64,000 nt of DNA from Polytrichum commune. Lineage: Eukaryota > Streptophyta > Polytrichopsida > Polytrichales > Polytrichaceae. The notes under the pieces are model-generated. The model was not told the origin of the DNA. It worked only from the letters and a program-made list of their open reading frames with translations, and did no database searches. This document shows, piece after piece, positions 46,907 to 59,600 of the stretch. How positions within the stretch are numbered: position 1 is the first letter of the stretch; every line of letters begins with the position of its first letter. Made by a program: the position numbers and the translations under genes. The DNA lies in assembly GCA_950295325.1 (NCBI GenBank), contig OX485805.1, positions 6,882,501 through 6,946,500 on the forward strand. The letters run 5' to 3'.

Positions 46907-47790
46907 TTTCTAAGATGGGAGAAAGCGCGAATGAAATTCTCCCATACTGAGATTTGTTATGATCTTTGGGTTAAGCTACTGGAGTTTTACAACTCCTTCC
47001 GTGCCTGAATGCTCAACCAAATTGATGCTCCACCCACTTCACATGAATTGGTTGGTCTGTGCAAGAATCCGGAAGATACGATTTCCAAATGGGTGGCTTG
47101 TGGTGGGTAATTTAATGAGTTCAAATATGATTGATTCAATTTAGTGGGGAGTTTATGGGTGCTTTTCCTAAGTACACATTTGGGTTGCAATACTTCGCCC
47201 TTATTAAAGTGGATCCAAATGACTGCAATGCATAACCCTCCATGGCCTTTTTGGGATGGATGGCGCAAGTTCAGGTGGACAAATTGTCATATGGTTGTGC
47301 TGAGACCCAATTCAATTAATTTTTTGGTAAATTGGTTAAATTAATATTTGACATGGCACGTTGGTGATGCCCTATAGTTGCTCTTTTCTTGGAGTACTTG
47401 GCTAAATTTGGTAAGAAGAGGATTACGAATCAAGGGGCTCCAAAGAAACTAATCCCCAAAAATAGTGGAACGAAATTCCTCCTTCAACCTCCCCCAAGTG
47501 GAACATTATTTGGCACAAAAATAAGGCACAAAAGGAAGCGGTGTTCCTTTGGTTAGTTATCCATAAAGTAGTGGCAGTGAATAAGTGATGCAGTTGGATC
47601 TCAGTGGAGATTGAGCAGAGTTGCCCTCATTGTGGCTCACAATTTGTGGAGTCAGTGGAGCATAAATTCTTCAGCTGCCCATTGGCTCAACAAGTGTGGC
47701 GCTATGTAACTAATATCATGTGGCAACTCTTTGCCCAAAAAGGCAACCTTGGTCCTCGAAAATCCTCTTGTGATGCAATGTTTGTTTGAT

Positions 47791-50003
47791 TAGCCTCTTC
47801 ATAAGCTGTTGTATTCCTTTAGCCAAATTTGGTTTTTCTTGAAAAATAATCTCCCCTAGATTATATGGTGACAGAGGAATGATCTTCCTTTTAAACACTT
47901 TGCATTGGCAAGTGGAGAAAATGCACCAAGTGGTGTTGGACTCTTTGCTTGACTATGGTAGACTTGAATGGCAAAGGACTCTTCAAGATTTGGAGAAATC
48001 TCTGAATGTTGCCTATCAAGATGTGCTTAAGGAATTTGATGTGGTGTGTCAAAGGTCTTATGATGACTTGTGATGATTTAGTGGTTACTTTGAAGGTTAA
48101 GTCCCAAATGGACATAATTTCTTGAATCCCCTTGGGTTGAGCTGGTTTTCTTGGTGGTTGTACTTTCCCCTTGCAATTGGTTTTGTTTCAATTTGAACCC
48201 CAAAAAGAGAGGATATGGTGGACACTAATTTTTTATTGCTTATGTCCACCAATTTTCTCTTGGAGATGTTGATACTTGTAAGATGTTTGGGCAAATCCAA
48301 ATGAGCAACAAAACACTTGAACTTGCTATTTTCAAAGCTGATGTTCTTTCAAATCGCAACTACCTCAAACAACTACTCTAAACCATGATATTATACTTTT
48401 GTCACAACAAGTGATAACCTACTAAACACACCAACTACTTTTTCCTTGTTTAAAGAGATACACATACACCCACATTTGACGCACTAGAAGGGAAAATTAT
48501 TATTTTCCAACTAGATAGCTAATTAATGATAGAACCACCGCCTAAGAAAGATTAAAAGTTTCATAGAAGTTAGCGGTTTCCACTGCAAAAAAAACTTTGC
48601 AAACACATTCCTAGACAAACATTTTTCATTTAACACTCAATGCACAGATCTCTCCAAGCTCTCTGTGGTCAATACCATTGAGTGCAGTGGATGTGAAATT
48701 CCGAGAGATAGAATTTGATTAGCAAGGGATAGGTCAAGAGATTGTAGGGAAAACTTGTACAAGGTGCAAAAGCCAACTTGTATCTCCTAAATCAATGTGA
48801 TATCGAAGTGTGGCTTACGAGATACAACATTGTCTAACCATAGTTATAGAATTTGGTTGAAGGGCAATGGTTGAGGGGACCTGTCTTTTGACACGCTGAT
48901 TTTTTTTTTTTTTCCTTTTCATGTGACATGCAATTTTTCATTTTTGGTTTTCTTTGGACAAGCAAGATTGATTTCAGACTTTATATGCCTTTCTTTTTGC
49001 TTGTGGCAAGTGCAAAAAGGAGACTTGGTTGAACTGCTGCTCAGCGAGTTTCTTCTATACATGTACATTGCAGAGTTGAGTATGTACCTGGTTGTTAGAG
49101 GTCATTTAAGGGCATTGTTTGTTTAAAGACAACCCATCATTTCCTCATATAAGAATGTTTGACCTATTTTAACTTTGTTCACAAATTCAAACACAAAACT
49201 GGAATCTGCAACGCCAAATTAGCATCAGAGCATGTGCATATCACTATGGGCGTCTCAGTCCAGAGAAACACAACCCAATCCTTAAGAGAAATTCAATCCA
49301 AATTTTTCTATCAAATTTTTACTTGGAATGCAATAGCTCCCTTCCAATTCATTTGTGGCTAGAAAACTAGGTGAATTATGATTGCAACTTTCATCATGGG
49401 CTTTTGGAACAGACCAAGAATGTAGTCAGTTGGCCCAAGATTCAAGACGTCTCAACATAAGGAATCGAAACAAAATGTACTGTGAAAAATGCTCATATTA
49501 GTAGCACCATGTTACTAATTTTGTATACATTTGTCTGGATTCTGGAACAATGGGTCATCTGCAATATGAGCTCCATATTATCTCCACTGACTATGATGTC
49601 AAGAAACAATATGATCAGAAATTCCAGATGCTCTCCAAACCTTGAAGAGCAGCAGGTTATGTCAGAGTTATCCTGAATTTACTTTCCTCAGGATATAAGC
49701 ACCCACGCATACTAGATGTTTAAACCAAAATTTTACTTGGGTTTGATCAGAATAACTGCTAATGCCTGGTTATTCCTTGCTTGCTTGTGGGATCAGCTTC
49801 ATAGAAGACTTCAGCAGCTCACTGGTGTTGCAGTTTCATGCTTGAATCCTTTTGAGTGCAACAAAGATGGTGCAGTGAAACTTCTGGTGGAAAATGCAGT
49901 ATTGACTCCTCAAACAATACCTATGCTGATGGGTTTGGATCTTTGATTAGAAATCTTGAAAATTACAATCAAAAGGTGGAGCTTGTCGATGGCATAACTA
50001 GTG
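47791..50003. other. Intergenic region between the LINE and UBR7
   Basis: No conserved gene seen. The right part should include the 3' UTR of UBR7, whose stop codon is at 50004-50006 on the minus strand. Confidence 0.45.
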
Positions 50004-53000
50004 TCAATTGCGGCGCCGCCTTTTCTGGCTGAGATTTTGAAAGAAATCATGGATGTCTGCACTTGTCACTGTTCTCCCAGATTCACCAAAAGGCTCCTGT
50101 TTGGTACAGAAAAAAAAAGCACTACTGAGTAGACAAAGATCTGTTTTATCAAGAAGGCTGAACAAAGATCAAAACCAACAACAATTAAGAGAAACATTTC
50201 ACAATACAATGAAACATAAACTGATGATTACCAGAAAGGACTTGAGTTCAGATGTCATGTCATTGAGGCCATGTAGGAGTTCAATACGTTGCACATGCCC
50301 CAAATTTTTCATGAAATCTGATCCAGCTCCTTCTACCAGAGCACGTGACTCTTCTCTCTTTCGCTTAGCTGAAGCTTCATACTCCTGCAATCACTTCCAA
50401 GTGAAGATCAGGAAATGGACAAAGTCTCCCAACATTTGAAAGGCAGATTCTGGCCTACTCTTGGATTCTAAAGGCGTACTTGGTTTCCACAAACTCATCC
50501 ATAAGAGAGAACACAGAAAATGAGTCTTTGATGTCTACAACATGGTGGATGATCAGAAAGTACTTACCAAGAAGTGAGTACTAAGTAACTCTAGGCTTGT
50601 GAGTTAATTTTGGACAAGATTAAAGTTGTATACATGTAGTTCTATGGACAGGTCCTATGATAGAAGACGTAGAAAATAGCTTAGGTATGTATCTCTTGCT
50701 TCGACCACATAGTATAATTGGGTTGTCATCATATGCTTGTAGTTTGTTCTCCTGAATACTTGTTTTGCAACGAACATGTATTAATGGTGCAAACAGTACT
50801 CTCATATGCATCATTATCTCTAGACAAATCTTTTATCTAGAATTTATTAACTCCTAGTTCAAGACTGTGCAGCCAGCTTAGTGCTACTACAAAAATCATA
50901 CCTGCAAAGTATCCTCTGAATCAAGAAGGAAGTTGATTCCCTTCTCCTCATACATGCTCAAGCAGCTGGGGCATCGGCAGAGTTCTGTCCGCCAACTTTT
51001 GGTCAAAAAGATTGCAAGGCCCGGCTCCAGAGTAGCAGTTGGAACATCCTCCTTCAACACACAATGATTCCCATTTGTAGCAGCTTCATGGGAAACATCA
51101 TCATTCTTTACATCAGTTTCAGCTTGCTCCGACTTGCAAACATCTTGCACTCCATTTGAGGCTCCATTTGAGGACTCACACATTGCAGATTCTTCCTTTA
51201 CATTTCTCACATCTCCATTTGCATGTGCACCTTCTCTTTGACCTTCGGTGAGATCTGAAGGAACTTGTTTTTGCGTGCCATTTCCTGTGTGGGGTACATG
51301 CAGGTGTCAATCTAAGCATTTACAAATACATTCATTGGTCAAGAAAAATGTCCCTAGTTGAGAGGTACAGGTCAATGTAGAGCAAATCCTCATACCTGAC
51401 ATATTTACTCCCTCCTTATTCACAACGGGGTCTATCCCTGTAGTTGGTGCAGACATCGGAGCAACTACATATCTCTGGTACTTTGACACAAATGAGCATT
51501 TAGGTACACAAGCTGGGCATATTAACTCATCAAATGTTGGTTCTCCTTCCTCATCCCTTGGAACCTGGAGCATGATAATTTCTGCTTTAGAATTCTGCAG
51601 AGTGGGATGTGTGCCACCATATATGACCAAAGCAGCACCATACAAATTTGCATATTGTATAGACACGTGCCAATCGAAGGTATGCAGATCCAAGTCTCTT
51701 TATCTCACATTCCATGTGCAATTTCAATAGGACATCCAAGAGATTCTTAAACATTCTACTTCCGTATCTTATGTTAGGACACTATGTCGGTTACCGTCAA
51801 GAGGTGAACAACACATGAATTGATCAGAAACTGTGTAAAGAATGCCTTCACATAGCCACAAGAGTCCAAGCTTCTTTTCTTTTGTTTTTAATTGATCAAT
51901 TCTTCTATATATACATGAGAATTGTGCTACAAACATCTAACTCTCAAAATCATTGAAATATGACTCACCAGAAGTGTTGGCGGAAGTCCAAGATGACACT
52001 CATGAAACCAGTCCTCACAGATGCAACATTGCAGCATCTCACCCAGGTCCTCACCCTCGGGATCAGGGTATGCCCGGTGACACGTGCAATATAATCCTCT
52101 GTAATTCTGGTTGTACACATTTTCAGTATTCTGAATGTCTTTGTTGGCTTGCAGCTTGCAAATGCCCTCCCCATACTTGGAGTTCCCACAATCACAACGG
52201 AAATGCCGCCTGGTCCACAACTCTATAACCTGCAAACATACTTTTTCTTGTATCAGAGTGGAAAGGAAACCATGAATACTGTGATCACTGATCAAACTCG
52301 CACAGACTCCCACAAATGTTATTAAAATTGAACCTTAAAGCAACACCACAGGTAACTAAAGAAATGGAAGATTCTACTGAATGACTTCAGTCCATTCATA
52401 GGAAACAAATCAGACGCCTTAAGAATTTAGCATCACCTCAAATGCCAGACTTATGCAATATTTGAGCATTTAAACCCTGATCTCCACCATGCCTCGCATG
52501 AAAGAATGTGTATTATCAGTGAGAGAGGAAGGATGAAGGTAATAGGGTTATCCTCTAACTCAACATGACTTTTGGTCGAAAGTTAGTTGTTTTGCATACA
52601 ACACCTTCCATGTTCGGTAAGTTTTCGGTGCACGCTTGGAGGCAGTGTGAAGGTTTGAATGAAGAGGAACATTCTATATCAGTTCATTGGGGGTCAAACT
52701 CATGTTGGCATGCCAAGAGGTGCTAAGATAAGTTTTGGGCCTCAATAAACCTCATGAAATAGGTTGCTCAACATTCAAATTCAAACACTACTTTGAAGCA
52801 TGCACATTCACAAGGGCAACGAAAGAAATTTATTGATATTGTATGCAAATAAACCAATGGAAAATCATCAGGGACCATCTCCCAACGAACAGCCCCATTG
52901 AGTTATAGGATTGCTCTAATGTGATCTGAACTTGATGATCAGAGGCATAAGGGTGACGCACATCATGATTATCGTGGCAGGATAAAGAGCAAGCGGTGCA

Positions 53001-54433
53001 AAAACCGCCATCTCCACTGGGTGTACATGTCAGACATGCAAACACTGCTTGCCTCTTCATGTAGCCCTGATTGTATGTGCACTCCTTGCCTTCATCTCCA
53101 CCCAGAACCAAGTCAGCTTCCTGCAAAAAGAAATCACTCGATACAGTCTTCTCATCAGAAATTTCACCAAAAACCTAAAAAACTGAGTTTGCATTATTAC
53201 TTTAAGAATCACAAGTTCTGCGTCTTCCATATCAACACACAAAATTTCCACTTTCTCTCCCCTTACCATCTTAAGCTCAAAAGCATGTATGCTTGTAACG
53301 GACATAAAAAGCCGGCAGGAATGAAATTGCACCAGGAATGAAGGGCGATATCCCATAACTTATCATTACGATTACAACACAAAGTCAATAGATGCCTTGT
53401 CATCAGTAATTTACCAATTACCAAAAAAGCAGAGCATGAATTATTACTTTAAGAATCACAGGTTTTGCGTTTTTCATATCAACCCAGAAAATGACTCTCT
53501 CTCTCTCTCTCTCTTCTTACCACCTTAAGCTCAAAAGCATTTACGATTGTAATAGACATAGACAGAGTGGCAGGAACAAATTGTACCAGGACTTGAGAAT
53601 GGCGACATCCCATGATTTATCATATCCATTACAACACAAAGTGAATCGATACAGTGTCTTGTCATCAGAAATTTCACCACGCAGCCAAAAAGCTGAGCAT
53701 GCAGTATCACTTTAAGAATCACAGGTTTTGCGTCTTCCATATCGACCCAGAACTTCTCTCTCTAAGCTCAAAAGCATGTATCCTTGTAACGGAAAGCGGC
53801 AGGAACATAATTCCACCAGGATTGAAGAAGGGCGACATTCCATAGTTCATGAATATCATTTCCATTACTACATAAAGCCCAATTCCACACAATTTGTTTC
53901 ACATTTTGTGCGGCAGTTATTTGTGAAACAAACCCTTGGCCGCTAAACCAAGCGCGGTGAACCTCCACAGATTACTATGGAAATACTCACCGTTTGAAAT
54001 GTGAGAGTATAAACTCAGAAAGTAAGATAAAAAGAGAAGCCTAATTTTTTTTGTCACTGTACTCATCGTCACCATCATCATAATCTCTAATTACCTCCAA
54101 TTGTGACGAACAAACATTGCGATGCTCACATACACTAAATCTTGTCATCCTCCCACATGCCTTGTGCAAAACTTAATATCCCCGAAGAACAATTTAACCC
54201 GAACAAAAGCTCCATACCGCACCATTAAAACCCCGTACATCCATCCATAACCCATCAAAGAGAGCGGCACAGAAACTCACTAAACCCTCCGCTGACATAA
54301 TATTACATGGAGGTTTTTAGGAGGGGGTGAAGGTTGAAGTTCGCACCAATTCCTCAGCCTCGTACTCTTCAATATACTCGGCCAAAGTGCCTACAGGCTC
54401 CTCCTCCTCATTTGTGACCTCCCTGTCATCCAT
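50004..54433 (-). CDS. UBR7: UBR7-like E3 ubiquitin ligase (UBR box plus PHD finger), 7 exons
   Basis: Minus-strand gene, exons 54433-54347, 53120-52962, 52229-51969, 51564-51396, 51284-50902, 50384-50232 and 50096-50004. GT/AG boundaries and phases agree, giving 434 residues. An acidic N-terminus (EEEEPVGTLAEYIEEYEAEEL) leads into the UBR box (residues ~38-105) with the Cys/His pattern C..C…C..C…CH.NH…F.CDCG. The atypical PHD follows (~132-190: LYCTCHRAYPDPE, MLQCCICEDWFHECHLGL, ICPACVPKC). A variable acidic linker (~226-300), a conserved LTKSWRTELCRCPSCLSMYEEKGINFLLD block, a helical region and a basic C-terminus (KRRRRN) complete it. Length and architecture match the family. In animals UBR7 ubiquitinates histone H2B; in plants the role is less certain. 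Intron 1 holds a threefold tandem repeat. It is divergently oriented to OFD1. Confidence 0.93.
53141..53880. repeat. Threefold ~250-bp tandem repeat in UBR7 intron 1
   Basis: Three adjacent diverged units, about 53141-53395, 53396-53650 and 53651-53880. Each contains CATCAG.AATTT.CCA, TACTTTAAGAATCACA, TTCATATCAAC or TCCATATCGAC, and CTTAAGCTCAAAAGCAT or a close variant. A CT microsatellite lies in unit 2 (53502-53517). Confidence 0.8.
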
Positions 54434-54595
54434 GGCTGGAAGAATGGTGTTACCCAAACGCACAGCAACGAATATGTGGATGTGAGTGACAATGCAGACG
54501 GCGATGGTTTGACCTGTAAGTTATATGGGAAAAATGTCCAGGCTATGGTTGTCAGACAGGCGAACTTGCTTGCAAGCAAAAGAAAACAAACATAG

Positions 54596-54633
54596 AGGGG
54601 ACGAGAGAGAGAGAGAGGGGACGAAAGAGAGGG

Positions 54634-54671
<38 letters not shown>
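54596..54671 (+). repeat. GA-rich microsatellite upstream of UBR7
   Basis: GA repeats interspersed with GGGGACGA, about 160 bp upstream of the UBR7 start codon. On the transcribed strand it is CT-rich, as in many plant 5' UTRs or core promoters. Its regulatory role is inferred only. Confidence 0.7.
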
Positions 54672-54674
<3 letters not shown>

Positions 54675-55079
54675 TGAAATCTTGAAATTCACTAGATTTG
54701 GAAGATGATGCAGAGTTCCCGCCAGAACTGGGCCCTATTCCCTCTAATAAGGCTCTACCTGTGGAAGAGCTAGTATACGGATGTTGATACGAATACGATG
54801 TGGATTTTACTTTACTCCTTACTTATGTTTACCCATGGGTCATGAACCCATGTCGAAAAGGTACGAAGAATTGATAGATGCTTAGTAGGTCAATTGAACT
54901 GAGAGGAGGCTATAAGTATCATTAAATTTATAATAACTTAAACAGGACATAGGTATCCTCGTATACTCTTTTCCATGTCCTGTCCCAGCGCAGCCTTTGA
55001 AGTGCATCATGTGACATGGAGATGTTGAGTAGGTGTACATTGTACAATGAAAGATACCTAAGTGAAGATTAAAGTTTAT

Positions 55080-56045
55080 CGGTCAGCTGCCACAAAAAGT
55101 TGAACCTTGAAGAAATGGTGATGCCAACAATAGCAGAGGCAAGGATTGCAGAAGAAACATGGCGAAACAGAGGCTGATAACTGGTGTCTTCTTCTTTGGT
55201 TTTTAATTCTCCTGGCTTTGGCTTTGTTGGCCTTCTGTCTCAAAAATAAATAAATAAATAAATATGGTGTATCATCAGATAGGGTAAGGAAATGAGCTAT
55301 GCATGTAAGCTTAGTGGTTGTATTCAGTAGGTGTGCAATGAAGGAGAAGCTCATTGGTATTTCAGAGTTCATAGGTCAAGAAGGTAAATCTCGAAGAAAT
55401 AATGATGGCAACAAAGAGCATAGTCAAGGGTTGCAGAAGAAATGCTAAAGTAGAACCTTGTAACTGATGTATCATCGAGTAGGCTAAGGAATTCAGTCAT
55501 GCATGTAGCGGTTGTATTCAATAGGTTATGCAATGAAGGAGAAGCTCTTGAAAGTTCAGATTTCATGCGTCAAGAAGGTAACTCCTGAAGAAACAATGAT
55601 GGCAACAGGAGCATAGCTAGGATCGCAGAAGTGAAGCAGAACCTGGTATCTGATGCATCATCAAGTAGGCCAAGGAAATGACCTATGCATGTATTCAATA
55701 TGTATGCAATGAAGGAGAAGCTCTTGAAATTTCAGATTTCACAGGTCAAGAAGGTAAACTCTGAAGATATAATGATGGCCACCAGATCATATTAGCAAGG
55801 ATCGCAGAAGTGAAGCAGAACCTGGTAACTGGTGTATCATCAAGTAGGCTAAGGAATTGAGCTATGCATGTATTTAATGGGTGTGCAATGAAGGATAAGC
55901 TCTTGAAATTACAAAGTTCCTGGGTCACCTGCTACAAGAAGGTAAACCTTGAAGAAATAAGGATGGCAACAATTGCATAGGCAGGGATTGCAGATGAAAC
56001 TTGCCATAAGCAGAACCTGTATCATCAACTGGTTCTGTGGAATCA
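55080..56045 (+). repeat. Five-unit tandem array in the UBR7/OFD1 spacer
   Basis: Diverged units of ~175-200 bp at about 55080-55372 (enlarged by a LINE 3' end), 55373-55567, 55568-55742, 55743-55922 and 55923-56045 (truncated). Shared words are GGTCAAGAAGGTAAA, GAAGAAATAATGATGGCAAC, GGATTGCAGAAG, TATCATCAAGTAGGCTAAGG and GCAATGAAGGAGAAGCTC. The array ends about 50 bp before the OFD1 start codon and fills most of the spacer. Confidence 0.85.
55200..55265 (+). mobile_element. LINE 3'-end fragment, family 2, in the first tandem unit
   Basis: GGCTTTGTTGGCCTTCTGTC, then TCAAAAATAAATAAATAAATAA. It interrupts the first tandem unit between CTGATAACTGGTG and ATGGTGTATCATCA. Confidence 0.7.
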
Positions 56046-56094
56046 TAGCAAGTGATCGTTTGAGGAGAAAAAAAGAATAAAAACAGAGATTCAG

Positions 56095-56610
56095 ATGGAT
56101 GTCGAGTCCAGTGGGGATCCGGAGCTGTCAAAGGAGGCGTTGCGCAGACATCTGTTTACTTCCCTGCGCTCCAGTGGCATTCTCGACTCCCTCAAGGTCA
56201 AGCCCTCGTAATTTTTAATCCTCTAAAGAACCTTAAAATTCGTGTTGCCGCAATCTCATCATGCGCGTTATGAAGATGGACCAAATCAAATAGATACTAA
56301 GGTTTTTTCCGTCAAGAAAAGCTCGACCTCGATGCAAAAAATAGGGTTAGTCACAGAGCAGTTTCTAGGGATTTGTAAAAAGATGACTTACAAGGATTCA
56401 TATATTACTGTGCTGCTGATAGCATGCTATTGGAGCGTATTGGACCAAGAAAATTCAATTACACTTTATGTCATGGAACAATTGGCCATAAGTATTTTCA
56501 GTGCCTTCAATCTCCTTCATGTACTCCAGGTCACCAAAATTGACCGGATTCTGATCTGGAAGAAACGATGCTCATGGTGGGCTCTCCTATTTGAGGCACC
56601 AACTTAATCA

Positions 56611-56650
<40 letters not shown>

Positions 56651-59600
56651 GTTTAATTGATTCCAGAGAAATAAAATCGTTTTGTTAATGATGTATTGAG
56701 TCGATGCTCGATGCCTAGGGTTTCTTTGTTTACAGTGTGATGCTATGTTTTTGACATTTTCAATTTTTTCACAAGCAGAGCCAGCTGAGAGCTCGCCTTC
56801 TTGAGCACCTGAAAGCCCATGACGGATATCTAATTGACCACAAGAAGGAGAGTAAGCCCACTTTGACAGAGAGGTTGCTGAGAAGTTTGTTTCTGGATTA
56901 TCTGCACAAGAATGGGTTCACTTTCACCATATCTGTGTTTTTGCCTGAGAGCCAAATGGTCTCGCATCCACCTTTTTCCTATGATGAAATGCTGGAGCTT
57001 CTGCACTTGGACCCTTCTTCGAAATTCCACCTTCGACTGAAACTGGTGTGTGATTCTTCAGTCAGATCTCAGCAAGTGTTGATTTTAATTAACATGCATG
57101 CACGAATTTGGAATTCTTGTTTCTTTTATTTTGGTTTGTAAGTGTCGGTCTTTGAATACTACCCAGTCATGTGACGGTTTGGAATATTCATCAATCTTCG
57201 TTCTGTGAGTTGCCTATGGGAAGGCAACCCTAACCTGGCAGCACAACAATGAGACACACACCTGGGAACAGATGAGAGATGGAAGAGCAAAGAAGTCTTT
57301 GGAATTAGAGGGTGCTCTACAGAAATGATATCATATGCAGATCAGTCCTCTTTAAAGCCTGCATTTCCTATTTGTATTGCTCAGCTAGAACGGTTATCTG
57401 CTTGTACCTGTGAGGCACATTTGTGTACTCCTGAAGGTGCGTTTGCACACAAATACTCAAGTGGTTGTGGTTGTGGTTCAGGCCCACTTTCAGCCACAAG
57501 TACAAATTTTTTTGCTAACACACAACTACTCTAGTAGTTGAATAGTGGATTTGACCTCAATGATCGTCCCTCCTATTGGTGCAATCCGTGAAGTGGAGGC
57601 AAACAATGTATGGATTCTAGACGAAAGTCTGTCTAATCCTACAAATCCTCTCCCATGCTTTGGCCTTAATGTTCTCTCCTGGTGCCACCTAGTAACTACA
57701 ATCAAAATAGAATAAAGAATGTAGACTACAACGATTGCACTTACTCCCAACTAGACCTTGTACTGTAGTTGGGAAAGGGGAGTAGTTGTGGTGGTAATAA
57801 TTGTCATCAATGCACCTTATCCCTCCTTGTCCCTCAAAAATAGAGCCAAAGGAAGCAAACTACAAATACCAATACTTTGTTTTCTTTGGCTCTAGTTTTG
57901 TAACTTTGTGTTTAGCAATCTACTAAAAGAATGTCTGACATTGGTGTAACAGGCTGGGGAGAGGAAAGTTTGCCTAGCCCACCAATTGGTGCTGGTGTTG
58001 CAGCAAATGGCAATGCGGGGTAACAATTCCCAGGAGGTTTCAACTCAAACATCTCAACCTGAAGCAGCTTGCAAACAACCTACACAAGCATCCTGTCTCA
58101 GTACCATCAATTTTGGTACCGTTGTGGAATCTTCAACCCTGAATTCGTTAGCCAAGAAATTTCATAGATTGCAAACATGTACAGATCCAGCATGCAATTT
58201 CAAGGGCTTTCTGGTGGTCAATTACAGCAAATTGGCTTCCACCCCTGAATGACATTCACAATGTGAGAACATATAGGGACCATGCAGCTACAAAGAGGTT
58301 GTGAAATCAACAAAATCTAAACAATAGTTATCTATGGGATAATATTCAGTGTAAGGGCATGACACATTCAAATGCATAAATTGCCTAGACCACTACTACT
58401 CGAGGATTTACATGCATAGATGAGACTTTGCTCTTGGGTCCAGAGTGCAATCACGTCTGCAAAAATCTTCCAAGAATTGTAGGTTGTTGTAGATATTAAC
58501 TCCTCAAGGTATACATCCTTGACAATCGCACTATAATATCATCCAAACCAAGTATACAAGAGCATGAAGGAAATGCAGTATTCATAAGACGTGTAGATTA
58601 TTGATCTGCAGAACCTTTTTTTAGTGATAGATTTTGAAGTGGGGTGCTACAGAGAAGGCCATACAGGAGGTTGATGATGCATACATCCGGAAGAAAGTAG
58701 CTCATAGTGCTCAAAGAGTGCTACCATACCAGTCCCTTGAGGATCAAATTACCATACTACACAAGGAATTTGATGCCCGTGTGAATGCTGAGGTGGCAAT
58801 GCAGGTTAGTGACCTGCCATGTCGAAATTGATGTTGTAATATGCATGTGATGTGGATGACTAGCTATTGGTACACAGATTTATATAAAAATTAAAGACTT
58901 GACATGTCATTGTTAAAACCATTCTGGGGAAGGATCACAAGTCATTGTTCATCAGAATGGAACCACATTTATTTTGAGGCCTGAACCATAGATATAATTA
59001 GCAGATTTGTCAAACATTTTGTTTCACATACAAACGGTAGAGCTCTATGGATGTTTTCCTTCATAGATCAACCTTGAAATTCAAATTTGAATTGCATAAT
59101 TTCTTTATAACTATAATTATTTAATCTGAACATGGACAGGTCAGTCGTATTCGAGACTATGAGATAAGTGCTGCTCGGATGGACGAGTCTGCTCGGTATC
59201 GCAGGTGTGTGTAAAACTGTTTTTAACTTAATTTTTATATTGCGCTTATACTGCTATGCTCTTAATACGTGTACATATTCTCAAGCTTTTGAGGACATCT
59301 TCGGGCCATCTTCACTCTTTCATAAGATATGTCGCTTTCTTTTGTAGACAGCTATCCAGGGATCGAGAGGAATTGGAAGAGATTCATAAATCCCGCATGG
59401 ACCGGATCAAAGCCCGGGAAGAGTCTTTACTTGAGCGTTTACTTGTGAAGGAAAAGGTGCTAATTTCAGCATCATCTGATATGTGCTGAGTCTTCCTTCA
59501 GCATCAATTCACTTTTTTGTTAAAAGTCCCATTAAATGCATCATCTAGTGTCTTAAAATTTGATGTTGCTGTTTATGCTCAGATCAATTATAGATGGTGC

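Larger units (their letters stand above)
41490..47790 (+). mobile_element. Long degenerate L1-type LINE interrupted by later insertions
   Basis: Blocks in the same order as an L1 LINE. An ORF1-like Ser-rich region (41490-41830 and 42285-42731) comes first. The AP-endonuclease domain follows (DILCLQEH near 42833, GNRVQWIRFKGLEGGNLGILNV, then an eroded GDFNMVESPL at ~43190 and CFSRNDGPIYYWD near 43330). Reverse transcriptase comes next: RSITLLNITYKIFAKALQRR, FLKLDFSKAYD, RGV.QGCPLAPYLF and YTDD where the active site is usually YADD (44690-45235). After it are FLVDRVKAKLKHWSSTHLSL, VGRTLIVNKVL (45475-45560) and a C-terminal zinc-ribbon CPHCGSQFVESVEHKFFSC (47617-47675). Many stops and frameshifts make it dead. 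Insertions at 43469-43693, 44194-44689 and 46149-46906 are younger than the LINE. Confidence 0.8.
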
